Shown: positions 47,182 through 55,999, counted from the first letter of the stretch. The stretch: DNA of 64,000 nucleotides from Streptomyces sp. NBC_01478 (GCF_036227225.1 NZ_CP109444.1:3701501-3765500); one strand, 5' to 3'. The notes: generated by a model from the letters alone, not told the origin. A program made the numbers and translations.

Positions 47182-48123
47182 ATGGCGAACAAAGAACTGA
47201 CGGTCGCGATACTGGGCCCCGGCGGCGTGGGCGGCCTGCTCGCGGCCCTGCTGTCCCGGGCCGGCCACCGGGTGATCTGCCTGGCCGGAGCGGAGACGGC
47301 CGACACCCTCCGTACGAACGGAATCCGGGTCCGCAGCGAAGGTTTCGGCGACTTCACGGCCGCGGTGGAAGCGGACACGGAACTCCGCGAACCGGTCGAC
47401 GCCTGCCTGATCACGGTCAAGGCGACAGCCCTGGACGCGGCGCTCACCCGCGTCCCGGCGAGGACACTGGCCGACGGCCTCCTCGTCCCCTTCCTGAACG
47501 GCGTGGAACACCCGGCCCACCTGCGCGCCCGCCACGACCCCGCCCGGGTCGCCCCCGCGATCATCAGGGTCGAGTCAACTCGCGTCGCCCCGGGGGTGGT
47601 TGAGCACGGCAGCCCGTTCGCGGAGATCGACCTGACGGGCGACACGGTCCCCCGCGAACGCCTGGACGCACTGGCGGCGGCACTGAACGCGGCCGGCCCC
47701 AGGACCCGGGTCCTGCCCGACGAGACGGCGGCACTCTGGGCCAAGATGACATTCCTCGCCCCGCTCGCCCTCCTCACCACCCTCCCCCACTCTCGGCTTC
47801 GCTCGAGCGGGGGGACCCCCATCGCCCTCCCCCTGGGCGACGTACGCACGCGCCACCGCGAGGAGTTGACGGCCCTGCTGGCGGAGACGGCGGCGGTGAG
47901 CCGTGCGTACGGCGGCCCGTCGGACGCGGCGGGAGCACTGGCCCGCTACGACACGTTCCCTCCGGCGACCAAGTCGTCGATGCAGCGCGACGCGGAGGCG
48001 GGCCGCCCGCTCGAACTGGACGCGATCGGCGGGGCGTTGCTGCGGGCGGCGGAGCTACAGGGGATCCCGGTACCCGTGACGGCAAGCCTGGTAAGGGAGT
48101 TGGCGGCGCCGAACGCCAACTGA
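47182..48123 (+). CDS. Ketopantoate reductase-like protein (ApbA/PanE family) with an in-frame repeat
   Basis: A 313-residue NADPH-binding reductase. VAILGPGGVGGLLAALLSRA is the dinucleotide motif, DACLITVKATALDAAL and VPFLNGVEH the family signatures, KMTFLAPLALLTTL the start of the helical half with catalytic Lys, and SSMQRDAEAGRPLELDAIGG the C-terminal motif. Between TTL and LGDV lies PHSRLRSSGGTP, encoded by a palindromic element (47781-47820) that is not part of the family. The start follows GAAAGGACC. Orphan PanE-like proteins may reduce other 2-oxo acids. Confidence 0.88.
   Translation: MANKELTVAILGPGGVGGLLAALLSRAGHRVICLAGAETADTLRTNGIRVRSEGFGDFTAAVEADTELREPVDACLITVKATALDAALTRVPARTLADGLLVPFLNGVEHPAHLRARHDPARVAPAIIRVESTRVAPGVVEHGSPFAEIDLTGDTVPRERLDALAAALNAAGPRTRVLPDETAALWAKMTFLAPLALLTTLPHSRLRSSGGTPIALPLGDVRTRHREELTALLAETAAVSRAYGGPSDAAGALARYDTFPPATKSSMQRDAEAGRPLELDAIGGALLRAAELQGIPVPVTASLVRELAAPNAN
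47781..47820. repeat. Palindromic element inside the PanE-like gene
   Basis: CCTCCCCCACTCTCGGCTTC, then GCTCGAGCGGGGGGACCCCC. The CCCCCnCTC and GAGnGGGGG arms enclose a TCGGCTTCGCTC stretch. This is a common dispersed Streptomyces element, as I recall. Its 40 nt are in frame with no stop, adding about 12-14 residues to the protein. Confidence 0.75.
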
Positions 48124-48131
48124 CGGGCGGG

Positions 48132-48632
48132 TCAGCCCTGGAGGTCGATCCGCCAGTCGTTGGAGGTGATCCAGCACCCCTTGGGGTACTCGAACTCCAC
48201 CTCACCGAGCAGGGTGAACCCGGCTTTGCGGCACACCGAGTTCGACGCGTGATGGCCGACCCCCGGAAAGGCATGCAGATACCGGTGCCGCCCGGCGTCC
48301 CGCGCCACGTCCACAACGGCACGGGCCGCCCGGGCGGCCAGCCCCCGCCCCTGGAACTCGGGCAACACGCCCCACCCGGTCTCCCACACCGGCTCGCCCT
48401 GCCACGCCCGCTCCCAGTACCCGATCGAGCCGACGGTCTCCCCGCTCGCCGCCGACTCGACCCGGTACATGCAGCCCTGCTCCAGCCCGACATACCGCCG
48501 ATGCCGGGCAGCGAGCCGCTCGTCGGTCTCGGGACCCCCCAAGTGCACGGTCATCTCAGGGCTGTTGAGCCGCTCCAGCAACCAGAGGTCACCGTCCGCC
48601 CAGGGGCGGAGCCTCACCTGTTCCTCGTCCAT
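48132..48632 (-). CDS. GNAT family N-acetyltransferase
   Basis: A 166-residue acetyltransferase. VWETGWGVLPEFQGRGLAAR is the acetyl-CoA loop and HHASNSVCRKAGFTLLGEVE the conserved C-terminal motif. The ATG at 48632 (MDEEQVRLRPWADGDL) is the normal family start. It ends 8 nt from the convergent PanE-like gene. Substrate unknown. Confidence 0.88.
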   Translation of the reverse strand: MDEEQVRLRPWADGDLWLLERLNSPEMTVHLGGPETDERLAARHRRYVGLEQGCMYRVESAASGETVGSIGYWERAWQGEPVWETGWGVLPEFQGRGLAARAARAVVDVARDAGRHRYLHAFPGVGHHASNSVCRKAGFTLLGEVEFEYPKGCWITSNDWRIDLQG

Positions 48633-48818
48633 GCCCGGCACCCTAGGCGGGCCCACTGACACTCCCCGGGGAAGACCTGGTAGCGGGGACCCGTGCCCGG
48701 GACACGGCCGGAGGTCCACGGGGGACGGTCCGGTGGGCGAGGGCACGGCCCACACTCGTTCGTATGAAGTCCCGGAAGGAACTCGCGACCCAAATTCGAA
48801 CAGGCGTAGCATTAGCGC

Positions 48819-49175
48819 GTGCCTACGACCTACGACTTCCCGAGTGACCTCCTCGCCGGTCAGGAGGAGCTGCATCAGGTCCGGGCCGAGCTGTCGGCCC
48901 TGCTGAAGCGGCTGCCCTGGTCGGTCGAGCCCCTGGACGGGTTCAGCGACACGGGCGGCTGGCGCAAGGTGGAGCGCCCGGCCTCCCCCGGCTGGACGCC
49001 CGACGAACAGGCCGAAGTGGAGAAGCTCCGACAGCGGGAGCACGAACTCGCGGTCTTCGTCAGCGGCCACCGTTTCTGGACGGAGGTCGCGGCGACGGAG
49101 CGCGTGGAGGGCCGGATGCGGCTGAAGCACGCCCACGACACGACACCGGCGGACGACAGGGCGGACAATGGGTGA
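48819..49175 (+). CDS. Hypothetical small protein
   Basis: A 118-residue protein from a GTG start, with no signal peptide or membrane segment. TYDFPSDLLAGQEELHQVRA, then LLKRLPWSVEPLDGF, appears conserved in streptomycetes; the middle is a charged helix (PDEQAEVEKLRQREHELAVF) and the tail is Asp-rich. A TAGCAT at 48807 could be a -10 for a leaderless or near-leaderless transcript. Function unknown. Confidence 0.75.
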   Translation: MPTTYDFPSDLLAGQEELHQVRAELSALLKRLPWSVEPLDGFSDTGGWRKVERPASPGWTPDEQAEVEKLRQREHELAVFVSGHRFWTEVAATERVEGRMRLKHAHDTTPADDRADNG

Positions 49176-49220
49176 GATGAGCCTCACATCGCCGAAGCAC
49201 ACGAGAGGCGGCGATCGATC

Positions 49221-49616
49221 ATGGCCGACCACCCGCACGCACTCCTCGTCCGCAAGGGCTACGACGCCTTCGTCCGCGGCGACATGGACACCCTGCGCGG
49301 GCTGATGTCCTCGGACGTCACGCACCACGTACCCGGCACCCACCCGCTGTCCGGCGACTTCAAGGGCCAGGACGCGGCCATCGACATGTACGGCCGACTC
49401 TTCACCCAGACGAACGGCACCCTGCGCGTCGAACTGCGCAACGTCCTCGTCGACGGCCGGGGCCACGCGGTCACGCTCCACCACGTCACGGCCGAGCGCG
49501 ACGGCAAGCACATCGACGAAACCGGCGGCATCGTCTTCCGCATCCTCGGCGACAAAATCACGGACCTGGACGAGTGCGTCGAGGACATCGACAGGTCGAA
49601 CGAGTTCTGGTCCTGA
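49221..49616 (+). CDS. NTF2/SnoaL-like ketosteroid-isomerase-fold protein
   Basis: A 131-residue cone-fold protein: LLVRKGYDAFVRGDMDTLRG, then SSDVTHHVPGTHPLSGDFKG, is the N-terminal half; HHVTAERDGKHIDETGGIVF and ITDLDECVEDIDRSNEFW the C-terminal. Members bind or convert small hydrophobic or polyketide-like molecules. It follows the small hypothetical gene by 45 nt and may share its transcript. No substrate evidence. Confidence 0.85.
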   Translation: MADHPHALLVRKGYDAFVRGDMDTLRGLMSSDVTHHVPGTHPLSGDFKGQDAAIDMYGRLFTQTNGTLRVELRNVLVDGRGHAVTLHHVTAERDGKHIDETGGIVFRILGDKITDLDECVEDIDRSNEFWS

Positions 49617-49668
49617 CCCCGCCCGCCACCCGCCCCGCGGCGCGCTGCCCGAAGGCCCAGGTCCTCGA

Positions 49669-50028
49669 CTACGGCTTCCGCAGCGCCCGTTGGGCCACCA
49701 TCAAGGCCGTCACAGCCCCTACGACCGCCACCCCGCCGGCACCGACACCGACGGCCCGGAAGCCGCGCGTCGACCGCCAGGACAGCACCGACCAGCGCGA
49801 CTGCGCGGACAGCACGGACCCGGTGCTCAGCCACGACCCGGCCGAGACGAACGACAGGGCCGAGCCGATCGACCCGACCGACAGCGCGCTCCCGATCGAC
49901 CCGACGGACAAGCTCGACCCGACGGACCCGATGGACAACACCGACCCCACCGAACCGATCGACAACACCGAGTCCGTCGACCACAGGGACAACACGGAAC
50001 CCGAGGGCGTGGCGCCAGGTTGAGTCAT
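49669..50028 (-). CDS. Ser/Gly repeat protein with C-terminal membrane helix
   Basis: A 119-residue protein. From residue about 10 to 80 it is a string of SVLSIGSVGS-type repeats (SVLSIGSVGSVLSIGSVGS, SLSVGSIGSALSVGSIGS), with hydrophobic residues at regular spacing that could stack as a narrow beta-helix or amyloid-like rod. A hydrophobic segment (VGAGGVAVVGAVTALMVAQR) near the C-terminus would anchor it. The ATG at 50028 precedes MTQPGATPSGSVLSLWSTDS. The reading frame on the other strand gives only an Asp/Pro shadow. The family occurs in streptomycetes but its role is unknown. Confidence 0.7.
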   Translation of the reverse strand: MTQPGATPSGSVLSLWSTDSVLSIGSVGSVLSIGSVGSSLSVGSIGSALSVGSIGSALSFVSAGSWLSTGSVLSAQSRWSVLSWRSTRGFRAVGVGAGGVAVVGAVTALMVAQRALRKP

Positions 50029-50096
50029 GAGCCCATCCTGCCCATCGCCCCCGAAAACCGCGAGCGTCCTTGGGCACCTTCCGTAGAATCCCGCGG

Positions 50097-50837
50097 GTGA
50101 CCGGAAGCGTCGTGCTGTGGGACTTCGACGGAACCCTGGCGTACCGGGACGGCAGGTGGCGCGGGTGCCTGGTGGACGCGCTGACCGAGGTCGCACCCGG
50201 TCACGGCGTGACCCGCGCCGACCTGGCACCCGGGTTGCGCGACGGATTTCCCTGGCATCGGCCGGAGACCGGGCATCCTGACCTGAACACCCCTGACGCC
50301 TGGTGGGACGCCCTTCATCCGCTCTTCGTGAAGGCGTACGTCGGCGCGGGCGTCGCCGCCGAACCGGCCGCCCTCGCCGCACTGGGCGTACGGGCGCACT
50401 ACATCGACGCGACCCGCTGGACCGTCTTCCCCGACACAGTCGCCGCGCTGGCGGAACTGACCGCGGCCGGCTGGCTCCACGTCGTGGTCAGCAACCACGT
50501 CCGGGAACTCGACGACCTGCTCCGGGATCTCGGCCTCGCCGGACATGTCGCGACCGTGGTCAACTCCTCGCTGATCGGCTGGGAGAAGCCGCACCGCCGG
50601 ATCTTCGAGACGGCCCTGGATCTGGCCGGACGTCCCGAGCGGGTCTGGATGGTCGGTGACAACCCGGTGGCCGACATCGCCGGAGCGCGGGCCCTCGGCA
50701 TCCCCGGCATCCTCGTCAGTCCGGGAGAGAGCGGGCTGCGACCTGCCGTGCGGCGCATCCTCCAGGGCGATGTGGACTCCATGTGGACTCCGAGCACAGG
50801 AAGAGGCCTCCCGGGGATCTCCCCGGAAGGCCTCTGA
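50097..50837 (+). CDS. HAD family hydrolase
   Basis: A 246-residue HAD hydrolase: motif I VVLWDFDGTLAYRDGRWRGC, motif II VVVSNHVREL, Lys in GWEKPHRRIF and motif IV MVGDNPVADIAGARALGI are all present, with a helical cap between I and II. TAGAAT at 50084-50089 lies 7 nt before the GTG start, so the mRNA is probably leaderless. A hairpin at 50802-50835 overlaps the 3' end. Substrate unknown. Confidence 0.9.
   Translation: MTGSVVLWDFDGTLAYRDGRWRGCLVDALTEVAPGHGVTRADLAPGLRDGFPWHRPETGHPDLNTPDAWWDALHPLFVKAYVGAGVAAEPAALAALGVRAHYIDATRWTVFPDTVAALAELTAAGWLHVVVSNHVRELDDLLRDLGLAGHVATVVNSSLIGWEKPHRRIFETALDLAGRPERVWMVGDNPVADIAGARALGIPGILVSPGESGLRPAVRRILQGDVDSMWTPSTGRGLPGISPEGL
50802..50835. terminator. Bidirectional hairpin between the HAD gene and tRNA-Val
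   Basis: GAGGCCTCCCGGGG pairs with CCCCGGAAGGCCTC with one mismatch around a 6-nt loop. It overlaps the HAD 3' end and follows the tRNA 3' end on the minus strand. Confidence 0.7.
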
Positions 50838-50851
50838 ACTGCTGTTTATCC

Positions 50852-50926
50852 TGGTGGGCGCGGACGGTTTCGAACCGCCGACATTCGCCTTGTAAGGGCG
50901 ACGCTCTACCCCTGAGCTACGCGCCC
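50852..50926 (-). tRNA. tRNA-Val (anticodon TAC)
   Basis: On the minus strand: acceptor GGGCGCG pairs with CGCGCCC, followed by A and an encoded CCA; D arm GCTCAGGGGTAGAGC; anticodon stem TCGCC/GGCGA with loop CTTACAA, so the anticodon is TAC, reading GUA valine codons; T arm GGCGGTTCGAAACCGTC. All invariant positions are present. Confidence 0.95.
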
Positions 50927-51130
50927 AGGACGAGTCGACAGCCTACATTGCCGGGGGGCCTGTCCTGCAAACCCGTATCGGCACGGAAGACAGGTCAGGG
51001 CCGTGTCGGGGGTTTTCCCCACCCCGAGTCCGGGAGCGCACCGGATGCCCCGGAGGAGCGTCGCTCTCTACGGTCGAGGAGAGCCGTAGGAGTCATCGGG
51101 ACTCCGCGACCGCCCCAGGGGGAAATCACC

Positions 51131-51916
51131 GTGACCCGCACCCGCACCACCCGCCGTGTCCTCACCGCGACCGCCGGCGTCGCCCTGCTTCTCGCGGGTG
51201 CCACCGCCTGCGGCACCGCCTCCGCCGGCGACGACAAGCACCCCGATCACCGCACTTTCGCGCTGCCCGGCCGTACCCTCACCATCGACTCCGACGACTC
51301 GGCGCTCGAAGTCGTCGCCTCGGACGCGAACCCGGCGGGGAAGATCGAGGTCACCCGGTGGTGGCAGGGCAAGGTGGCGATCGGTTCCGATCCCAAGGTG
51401 AGCTGGGCGTTGAAGGGCGACCGGCTGGTGCTGCGGATGAAGTGTTCCGGGGTGATCGCCGACTGTTCGATCAAGCACCGGATCGAGGTGCCGCGCGGGG
51501 TCGCCGTGAAGGTGGAGGACGGGGACGGGAGTGTGCGGGCACAGGGGTTCACGGACGCGCTGAACGTGCGTACGCACGACGGGTCCATCCATGTCACCGA
51601 CTCCACCGGGCCGCTGACGCTGCACAGCGGGGACGGATCCGTGCGCGCCGAGGTGGCGTCCCGCGAGGTGCACGCGACCACCGGTGACGGGTCCGTGCGT
51701 CTCGAACTCGCCGCCGTACCGGACCTGGTGGAGTCCCGCAGCGGCGACGGGTCGGTGACGATCGCGTTGCCCAAGGGCGGCGGCACGACGTACCGCGTGA
51801 CGACCAAGACCGGGGACGGCGGGGTGGATGTGTCGGTCCCCCGGGACTCGTCGAGTTCTCATGTGGTGACCGCCCACACCGGCGACGGGAAAGTCACGGT
51901 GCGGAACGCGAACTGA
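51131..51916 (+). CDS. DUF4097-like adhesin-type lipoprotein
   Basis: A 261-residue secreted lipoprotein: VLTATAGVALLLAGATAC gives a lipobox cysteine near residue 27. The mature part is a right-handed beta-repeat domain of the DUF4097 type, with recurring GDGSVxxxx turns (VKVEDGDGSVRAQGF, HSGDGSVRAEVA, HATTGDGSVRLELA, SRSGDGSVTIALP, HTGDGKVTVRN). It begins with a GTG after AGGGGGAAATCACC. Such proteins lie at the cell surface; the function is not known. Confidence 0.88.
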   Translation: MTRTRTTRRVLTATAGVALLLAGATACGTASAGDDKHPDHRTFALPGRTLTIDSDDSALEVVASDANPAGKIEVTRWWQGKVAIGSDPKVSWALKGDRLVLRMKCSGVIADCSIKHRIEVPRGVAVKVEDGDGSVRAQGFTDALNVRTHDGSIHVTDSTGPLTLHSGDGSVRAEVASREVHATTGDGSVRLELAAVPDLVESRSGDGSVTIALPKGGGTTYRVTTKTGDGGVDVSVPRDSSSSHVVTAHTGDGKVTVRNAN

Positions 51917-51986
51917 CCGGCTCGTGTGTTCGTCCTCTACCGGTGGGAGAATGACAGCGGTCAGACGGACAACACGGGAGAGGGAT

Positions 51987-53375
51987 GTGACGGCGACACC
52001 AGCGCAGCCGTATTCGCCGCTCACACGGTCCAGGCGCGGTTCCGCCGCCGCCCGTGCCGCCTTCGACACCCTCGCGCTGATGAGCCTGCCGTTGCTCGCC
52101 GCGCTCGCCCTGCCCGCCGCGTTCGCGGGCGGTGGCACCCGGCGCTGGTTCGGCGGGCGGGCGGAGGGTCAGCGGGCCGAGGCGCAGGCGGCGAAGGACG
52201 CGGCCGCGGCGGCGTTCTACGAGCTGGACACCGCCCAGCGGGATCTGCGGATCTCGATAGACACCATCACCGCGGTCGACGACTCGCCGGCCGCCCGCCG
52301 CGCGGTGACCGACTTCGAGGCGCTGGGCCGGCGGATCGACGAGGCGAGCGGCCGGTACATCAACGCCGTCGACGCGCACGACCTCGACCGCGACGACCTG
52401 GAGGCCGCCGCCGCGAACCGCGCCCGCACCGAACTGACCGCCGCCAAGGACCAACTCGGCCAGGTCAAGCAGGAGTTGGACCGGTTCGAGAGCGGGCTCG
52501 GGCCGCTGCTCGGCAAGGCCGAGACGCAGTTGGCCCGGCTGGCGCCGGCCGTCGAGCGGGCCCGGCAGGCGCTGCTCGCCGCGAGCAACGCGCTGGACGC
52601 CGTACGGGCGTCGGGGCTGCGCGCCGACGATCTCGCCGGGCGGCTCGCCAAGCTCGGGCCGGAGCTGACGAAGCTGAACCAGGGGGCCGGACAGCACGGC
52701 GTGCCGCAGACGCTGGAGCGGGCCACGCAGGTCGCCCGGGAGGCGGAGGCCATCAGGGCCGAGGCCGACGGGCTGCCCGGGCGGGCCGCCGAGATCGACC
52801 ACCGGCTGGTGTCGCTGCGCACCCGCGCGCAGGCGCTGACCACCCGCGCCGGGCAGGTCGACCCGGTGCTGAGCGAACTGCGGCGGCGCTTCTCGGCCGC
52901 CTGCTGGCAGGACCTCCAGCACGTGCCCGACCAGGCCGGCGAGAACGTACGGCAGGCCGAGGCGAAGCTGAAGGAGGCGCAGACCGCCCGGGACGCGCAG
53001 CGCTGGCCGGACGCCACGGCACTGCTGTCGACCGTACGAGCGCTGCTGAACACCACCGACGAGGCCGTGTCGGCCGCCGGCGACCGGCTGCGCCGGCTGA
53101 ACGCCGTACAGAAGGACCCCCAGCAGGAGATCGACCGCACCCGCTTCGCGATCCGCGACGCCCAGCGGCTCGCGATGTCCGGGCGGACCAACCCCGAGCC
53201 GCGCCACGCCCGTCCGCTCGACGACGCCGTGGCCCGCCTCGACCGCGCGATCGCCACGCTGGAGGGCCGCCACCCGGACTACTGGCACTTCCTGACGGAG
53301 ACGGAAGCCGTACGGCAGTCCGTGGCACGGGTGGTCGCCCAGATCCGCGAGGAGCGCGGGATGCCCGGGCGCTGA
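51987..53375 (+). CDS. Membrane-anchored coiled-coil protein
   Basis: A 462-residue protein. One membrane helix (LALMSLPLLAALALPAAFAG) lies at about residues 30-50; the rest is a long Ala/Arg/Glu/Leu-rich coiled coil with heptads (AKDQLGQVKQELDRFESGLG; AEIDHRLVSLRTRAQALTTR; RQAEAKLKEAQTARDAQRWP). GTG 51987 follows GGGAGAGGGAT. Such proteins often scaffold division, tip growth or envelope complexes, but no partner domain identifies it. It follows the DUF4097-like lipoprotein by 70 nt, so the two may be coexpressed. Confidence 0.82.
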   Translation: MTATPAQPYSPLTRSRRGSAAARAAFDTLALMSLPLLAALALPAAFAGGGTRRWFGGRAEGQRAEAQAAKDAAAAAFYELDTAQRDLRISIDTITAVDDSPAARRAVTDFEALGRRIDEASGRYINAVDAHDLDRDDLEAAAANRARTELTAAKDQLGQVKQELDRFESGLGPLLGKAETQLARLAPAVERARQALLAASNALDAVRASGLRADDLAGRLAKLGPELTKLNQGAGQHGVPQTLERATQVAREAEAIRAEADGLPGRAAEIDHRLVSLRTRAQALTTRAGQVDPVLSELRRRFSAACWQDLQHVPDQAGENVRQAEAKLKEAQTARDAQRWPDATALLSTVRALLNTTDEAVSAAGDRLRRLNAVQKDPQQEIDRTRFAIRDAQRLAMSGRTNPEPRHARPLDDAVARLDRAIATLEGRHPDYWHFLTETEAVRQSVARVVAQIREERGMPGR

Positions 53376-53382
53376 GCACGGA

Positions 53383-53420
53383 CCGGCCCCCGGTCGCGAA
53401 GCGGAGCGACCGGGGGCCGG
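53383..53420. terminator. Bidirectional hairpin terminator
   Basis: Perfect 15-bp arms (CCGGCCCCCGGTCGC and its complement) with an 8-nt loop lie between the converging coiled-coil and amidase-6 genes. Confidence 0.88.
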
Positions 53421-53439
53421 GAAGACCGAGCGGTGGATC

Positions 53440-54609
53440 TCAGGTGCGGTAGGCGTAGTAGTACGCGTTCGGGTACGACGCGACGAGACTCGCCACCGAC
53501 CTGCGCAGGGTGTTGTTCGAGTGGTACGTGACGTACGGGATGCCGTTGCTCTTGGCCGTCACGATCATCGTGTGGTCCTTGGCGCCGTCCCGGTCGAAGT
53601 CCATCTGGAGGACGTCGCCGACCTCCAACTGGTAGACGTTGGCGAGCGGGGTGGTCCGCTTGGAGTTCTGCGCGAACCAGGACCACTCGTTGACGCCGAC
53701 GAAGGAGTCCGACTGGATGTCGGCGGTGCCGAACCACTTCGTGTAGTCGTACACGTAGCCCGGGACGTGCTTCCAGCCGCCGGCCTTCAGGGACTGGCTG
53801 ACGAAGTTGGTGCAGTCGCCGCCGTCCGCGTGGCCGTTGAAGTCCGGGTAGGCGGTGTTGTAGACGTTCCAGTACTTCTCGGCGTACGTCGCCATCGCCT
53901 TGTAGTCGTACGTCGTGCTCGTCTTCGGGACCGCCACCGGGTTGCGGGTGGTGGCCGCGCGCGGCGCGTCCGGCGTGGTGTTGCCGTCGTCGGCCGGGGC
54001 GGGCGACGCCTTGACCGCGGGCTTGGCCACCGTGTTGACGGCGAGGCCGCCGGTGTCGGTGTCCTGGATGCCGGAGAGCTGCCAGGTGCCCTGCTGGTCG
54101 GCCTTGAAGGTCAGTTCGTGGTGCGCCTGGAAGCCGGTGGTCTTCGGCTCGTTCCCCGTGGCCTTCGCGTACGTCAGCGTGGTCGTCTCGGTGACATCGG
54201 CCTTGGCGGTACGGCCGGTGACCCGGGTCGCGTCGAGCGTGACCTTGGTGCTGCCCGTGCTGTACGTCTCGCCGAGCTTCGCGATGCTGCTCTGGCGGCC
54301 GCGCAGTTGGGTCAGCGCGGCCTTCTCGTCGCGCGACTGGGTGCTGGAGAGGCGGACGTCGCCCGAGAAGCGCGTGGTGCTCTGCTTCGTCGTGGCCCCG
54401 TGGACGAGCGCCTGGGTGCGGTCGGTGAAGACCGCGTCGGCCAGCTTCTGGAAGGTCGCCTTGGTCGCGGCGTTCACGGTCGGGTCGTCGACGACGGCCG
54501 CGCCCGCGCTCCAGTTGGGCACGAGGGCGACGCCGGCGACGACCGAGGCGGCGGCCGCCGAGATTATGGCCGTACGGCTCCGCTTACGGCTCAGTTTTCT
54601 GGATTTCAA
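53440..54609 (-). CDS. Secreted amidase-6 domain protein
   Basis: A 389-residue secreted protein: a basic start and TAIISAAAASVVAGVALVPN signal, then a Lys/Thr-rich N-terminal beta domain (residues about 40-190), a Pro/Ala linker and the C-terminal amidase_6 (NlpC/P60-like) domain: YAEKYWNVYNTAYPDFNGHA, then GGDCTNFVSQSLKAGGW with catalytic Cys, DHTMIVTAKSNGIPYVTYHS with catalytic His. It probably cleaves peptidoglycan cross-links or protein amides outside the cell. The polysaccharide deacetylase gene lies upstream on the same strand. Confidence 0.9.
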   Translation of the reverse strand: MKSRKLSRKRSRTAIISAAAASVVAGVALVPNWSAGAAVVDDPTVNAATKATFQKLADAVFTDRTQALVHGATTKQSTTRFSGDVRLSSTQSRDEKAALTQLRGRQSSIAKLGETYSTGSTKVTLDATRVTGRTAKADVTETTTLTYAKATGNEPKTTGFQAHHELTFKADQQGTWQLSGIQDTDTGGLAVNTVAKPAVKASPAPADDGNTTPDAPRAATTRNPVAVPKTSTTYDYKAMATYAEKYWNVYNTAYPDFNGHADGGDCTNFVSQSLKAGGWKHVPGYVYDYTKWFGTADIQSDSFVGVNEWSWFAQNSKRTTPLANVYQLEVGDVLQMDFDRDGAKDHTMIVTAKSNGIPYVTYHSNNTLRRSVASLVASYPNAYYYAYRT

Positions 54610-54718
54610 TGGTGTTCCCCTCTACGCCGGTACGCCTACCGGGCGAGGGCATCTTCGCACGCCATGTGTGGCTCCTGTGAAGGGGGTTGCACTTGGTCAG
54701 TTCACCAGTCCCGAGAGG

Positions 54719-55999
54719 TCACTTGACCACCGTGGACCAGTCCGGCGACTGGGCCGGGTCCAGGCTGCGCAACTGCTGCAAAGTCTGCGGCGACTGCACG
54801 TCCATCCAGTCCGACAGCTCCTTGAAGGACACGCACTTCACGCCCTTCTTGGTGCACATCTTCGGGATGATCGTGTCGATCGCCTTCATGTAGATGCTGC
54901 CGTTCCAGTTCTCGAAGTGATTGCCGATGAACAGGGGCGCCCGGCTGCCGTAGTAGACGCGGTTGAAGCCGGCCATGTACGAGTCGACGGTCTTCGTCTC
55001 CCAGTCGGCGAACTTCGCGGGGTCGCCCTGGGTCGCGCCGCCCGACTGGTTGTAGAGGAAGTTGAAGTCCATCGACAGGGCCTGGATGTTGTCCCCGTAG
55101 GGCAGCAGTTCGAGCGGGAAGTCCCAGAGGCCGTCCTTCTTGGTGGGCCATATCTGGAAGTCGCCCGGGGAGCTGGCGTCGTAGCGCCAGCCGTAACCCT
55201 TCAGCGCCTTCAGGAGGTTGGGCTGGCCCTCCAGGCAGGGGGCGCGGCCGCCGACGACCTCCTTCTTGAAGTCGAAGGGCAGGGCCGGGATGTCGGTGTA
55301 GCCGGTGTTGGTCTTCCAGTTCTCGACGAAGGAGAAGAACTGGTCGATCTCGCTCTTCCACTGCGCGACGCTCCACTCACCGCCGCCCTTGGCCTCGCAG
55401 AAGTGGCCGTTGAAGTGGGTGCCGATGTCGTTGCCCTGCTCGTAGGCCAGGCGGAGTTGCTCCAGCGTGTCCCGGATGTGCTGGTCGGTGGGGAAGTCGA
55501 TCGCCGCCGAGCCCACCGAGTGCATCGGCGGATGGTAGAGGTCCCTCTTGCTCTTGGGCAGCAGATAGATGCCCGTGAGGAAGAAGGTCATATGGGCGTT
55601 GTACTCCTTGGCCATCTCCCGGTAGTGCGAGAAGAGTTTGTCGTCCCCCTGCAGCGCCCCGTCCCAGGAGAAGACCACGAACTGGGGTGGTTTCTCACCG
55701 GGCTTGAGCGGTACGGCCTTCAACTGGTCCGTCTGCGGGCCCGTGTACGAGGTCGAGCCGTCCCCCAGCACCTTCGTCTTGCCGTCCCAGGCGGGTTCCT
55801 TGGTCGACTTGGGCTCGGCGTTCTTGCCCGCCGACGCGGTCGGCGTCGTGTTGTCCCGGTTCAACGCCAGGTACCCGGTCACCAGGGAGGCGACGACAAG
55901 GAACACGGCCAGGGTGAGGAATCCCGGCTTCGGGGTACGACGACGCGGTTCAGGGGCTCTGCGGCGGCGGCCGGACGGCGCCTTCGTCGGGGGCTTCAT
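54719..55999 (-). CDS. Membrane-anchored polysaccharide deacetylase-like protein
   Basis: A 426-residue protein. A basic N-terminus and one membrane helix (FLTLAVFLVVASLVTGYLAL) anchor it. The extracellular NodB-like barrel contains FVVFSWDGA (D), MTFFLTGIYLLP and NDIGTHFNGHFC (HxxxH with an aspartate earlier), and IGNHFENWNG late. The motif spacing departs from classic chitin deacetylases, and the strict TFDDG is absent, so it may have another carbohydrate role. It is upstream of the amidase-6 gene and downstream of the PBP gene on one strand, a wall-remodelling group. Confidence 0.84.
   Translation of the reverse strand: MKPPTKAPSGRRRRAPEPRRRTPKPGFLTLAVFLVVASLVTGYLALNRDNTTPTASAGKNAEPKSTKEPAWDGKTKVLGDGSTSYTGPQTDQLKAVPLKPGEKPPQFVVFSWDGALQGDDKLFSHYREMAKEYNAHMTFFLTGIYLLPKSKRDLYHPPMHSVGSAAIDFPTDQHIRDTLEQLRLAYEQGNDIGTHFNGHFCEAKGGGEWSVAQWKSEIDQFFSFVENWKTNTGYTDIPALPFDFKKEVVGGRAPCLEGQPNLLKALKGYGWRYDASSPGDFQIWPTKKDGLWDFPLELLPYGDNIQALSMDFNFLYNQSGGATQGDPAKFADWETKTVDSYMAGFNRVYYGSRAPLFIGNHFENWNGSIYMKAIDTIIPKMCTKKGVKCVSFKELSDWMDVQSPQTLQQLRSLDPAQSPDWSTVVK

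Noticed and set aside
48793..48810. LexA/SOS box upstream of the small hypothetical gene at 48819
   Set aside because: Only the left half TCGAAC is present; the right half GTTCGA is missing.
50852..50926. tRNA-Val as the attachment site of an integrative element
   Set aside because: No integrase gene and no second copy of the tRNA 3' end were seen in the window.
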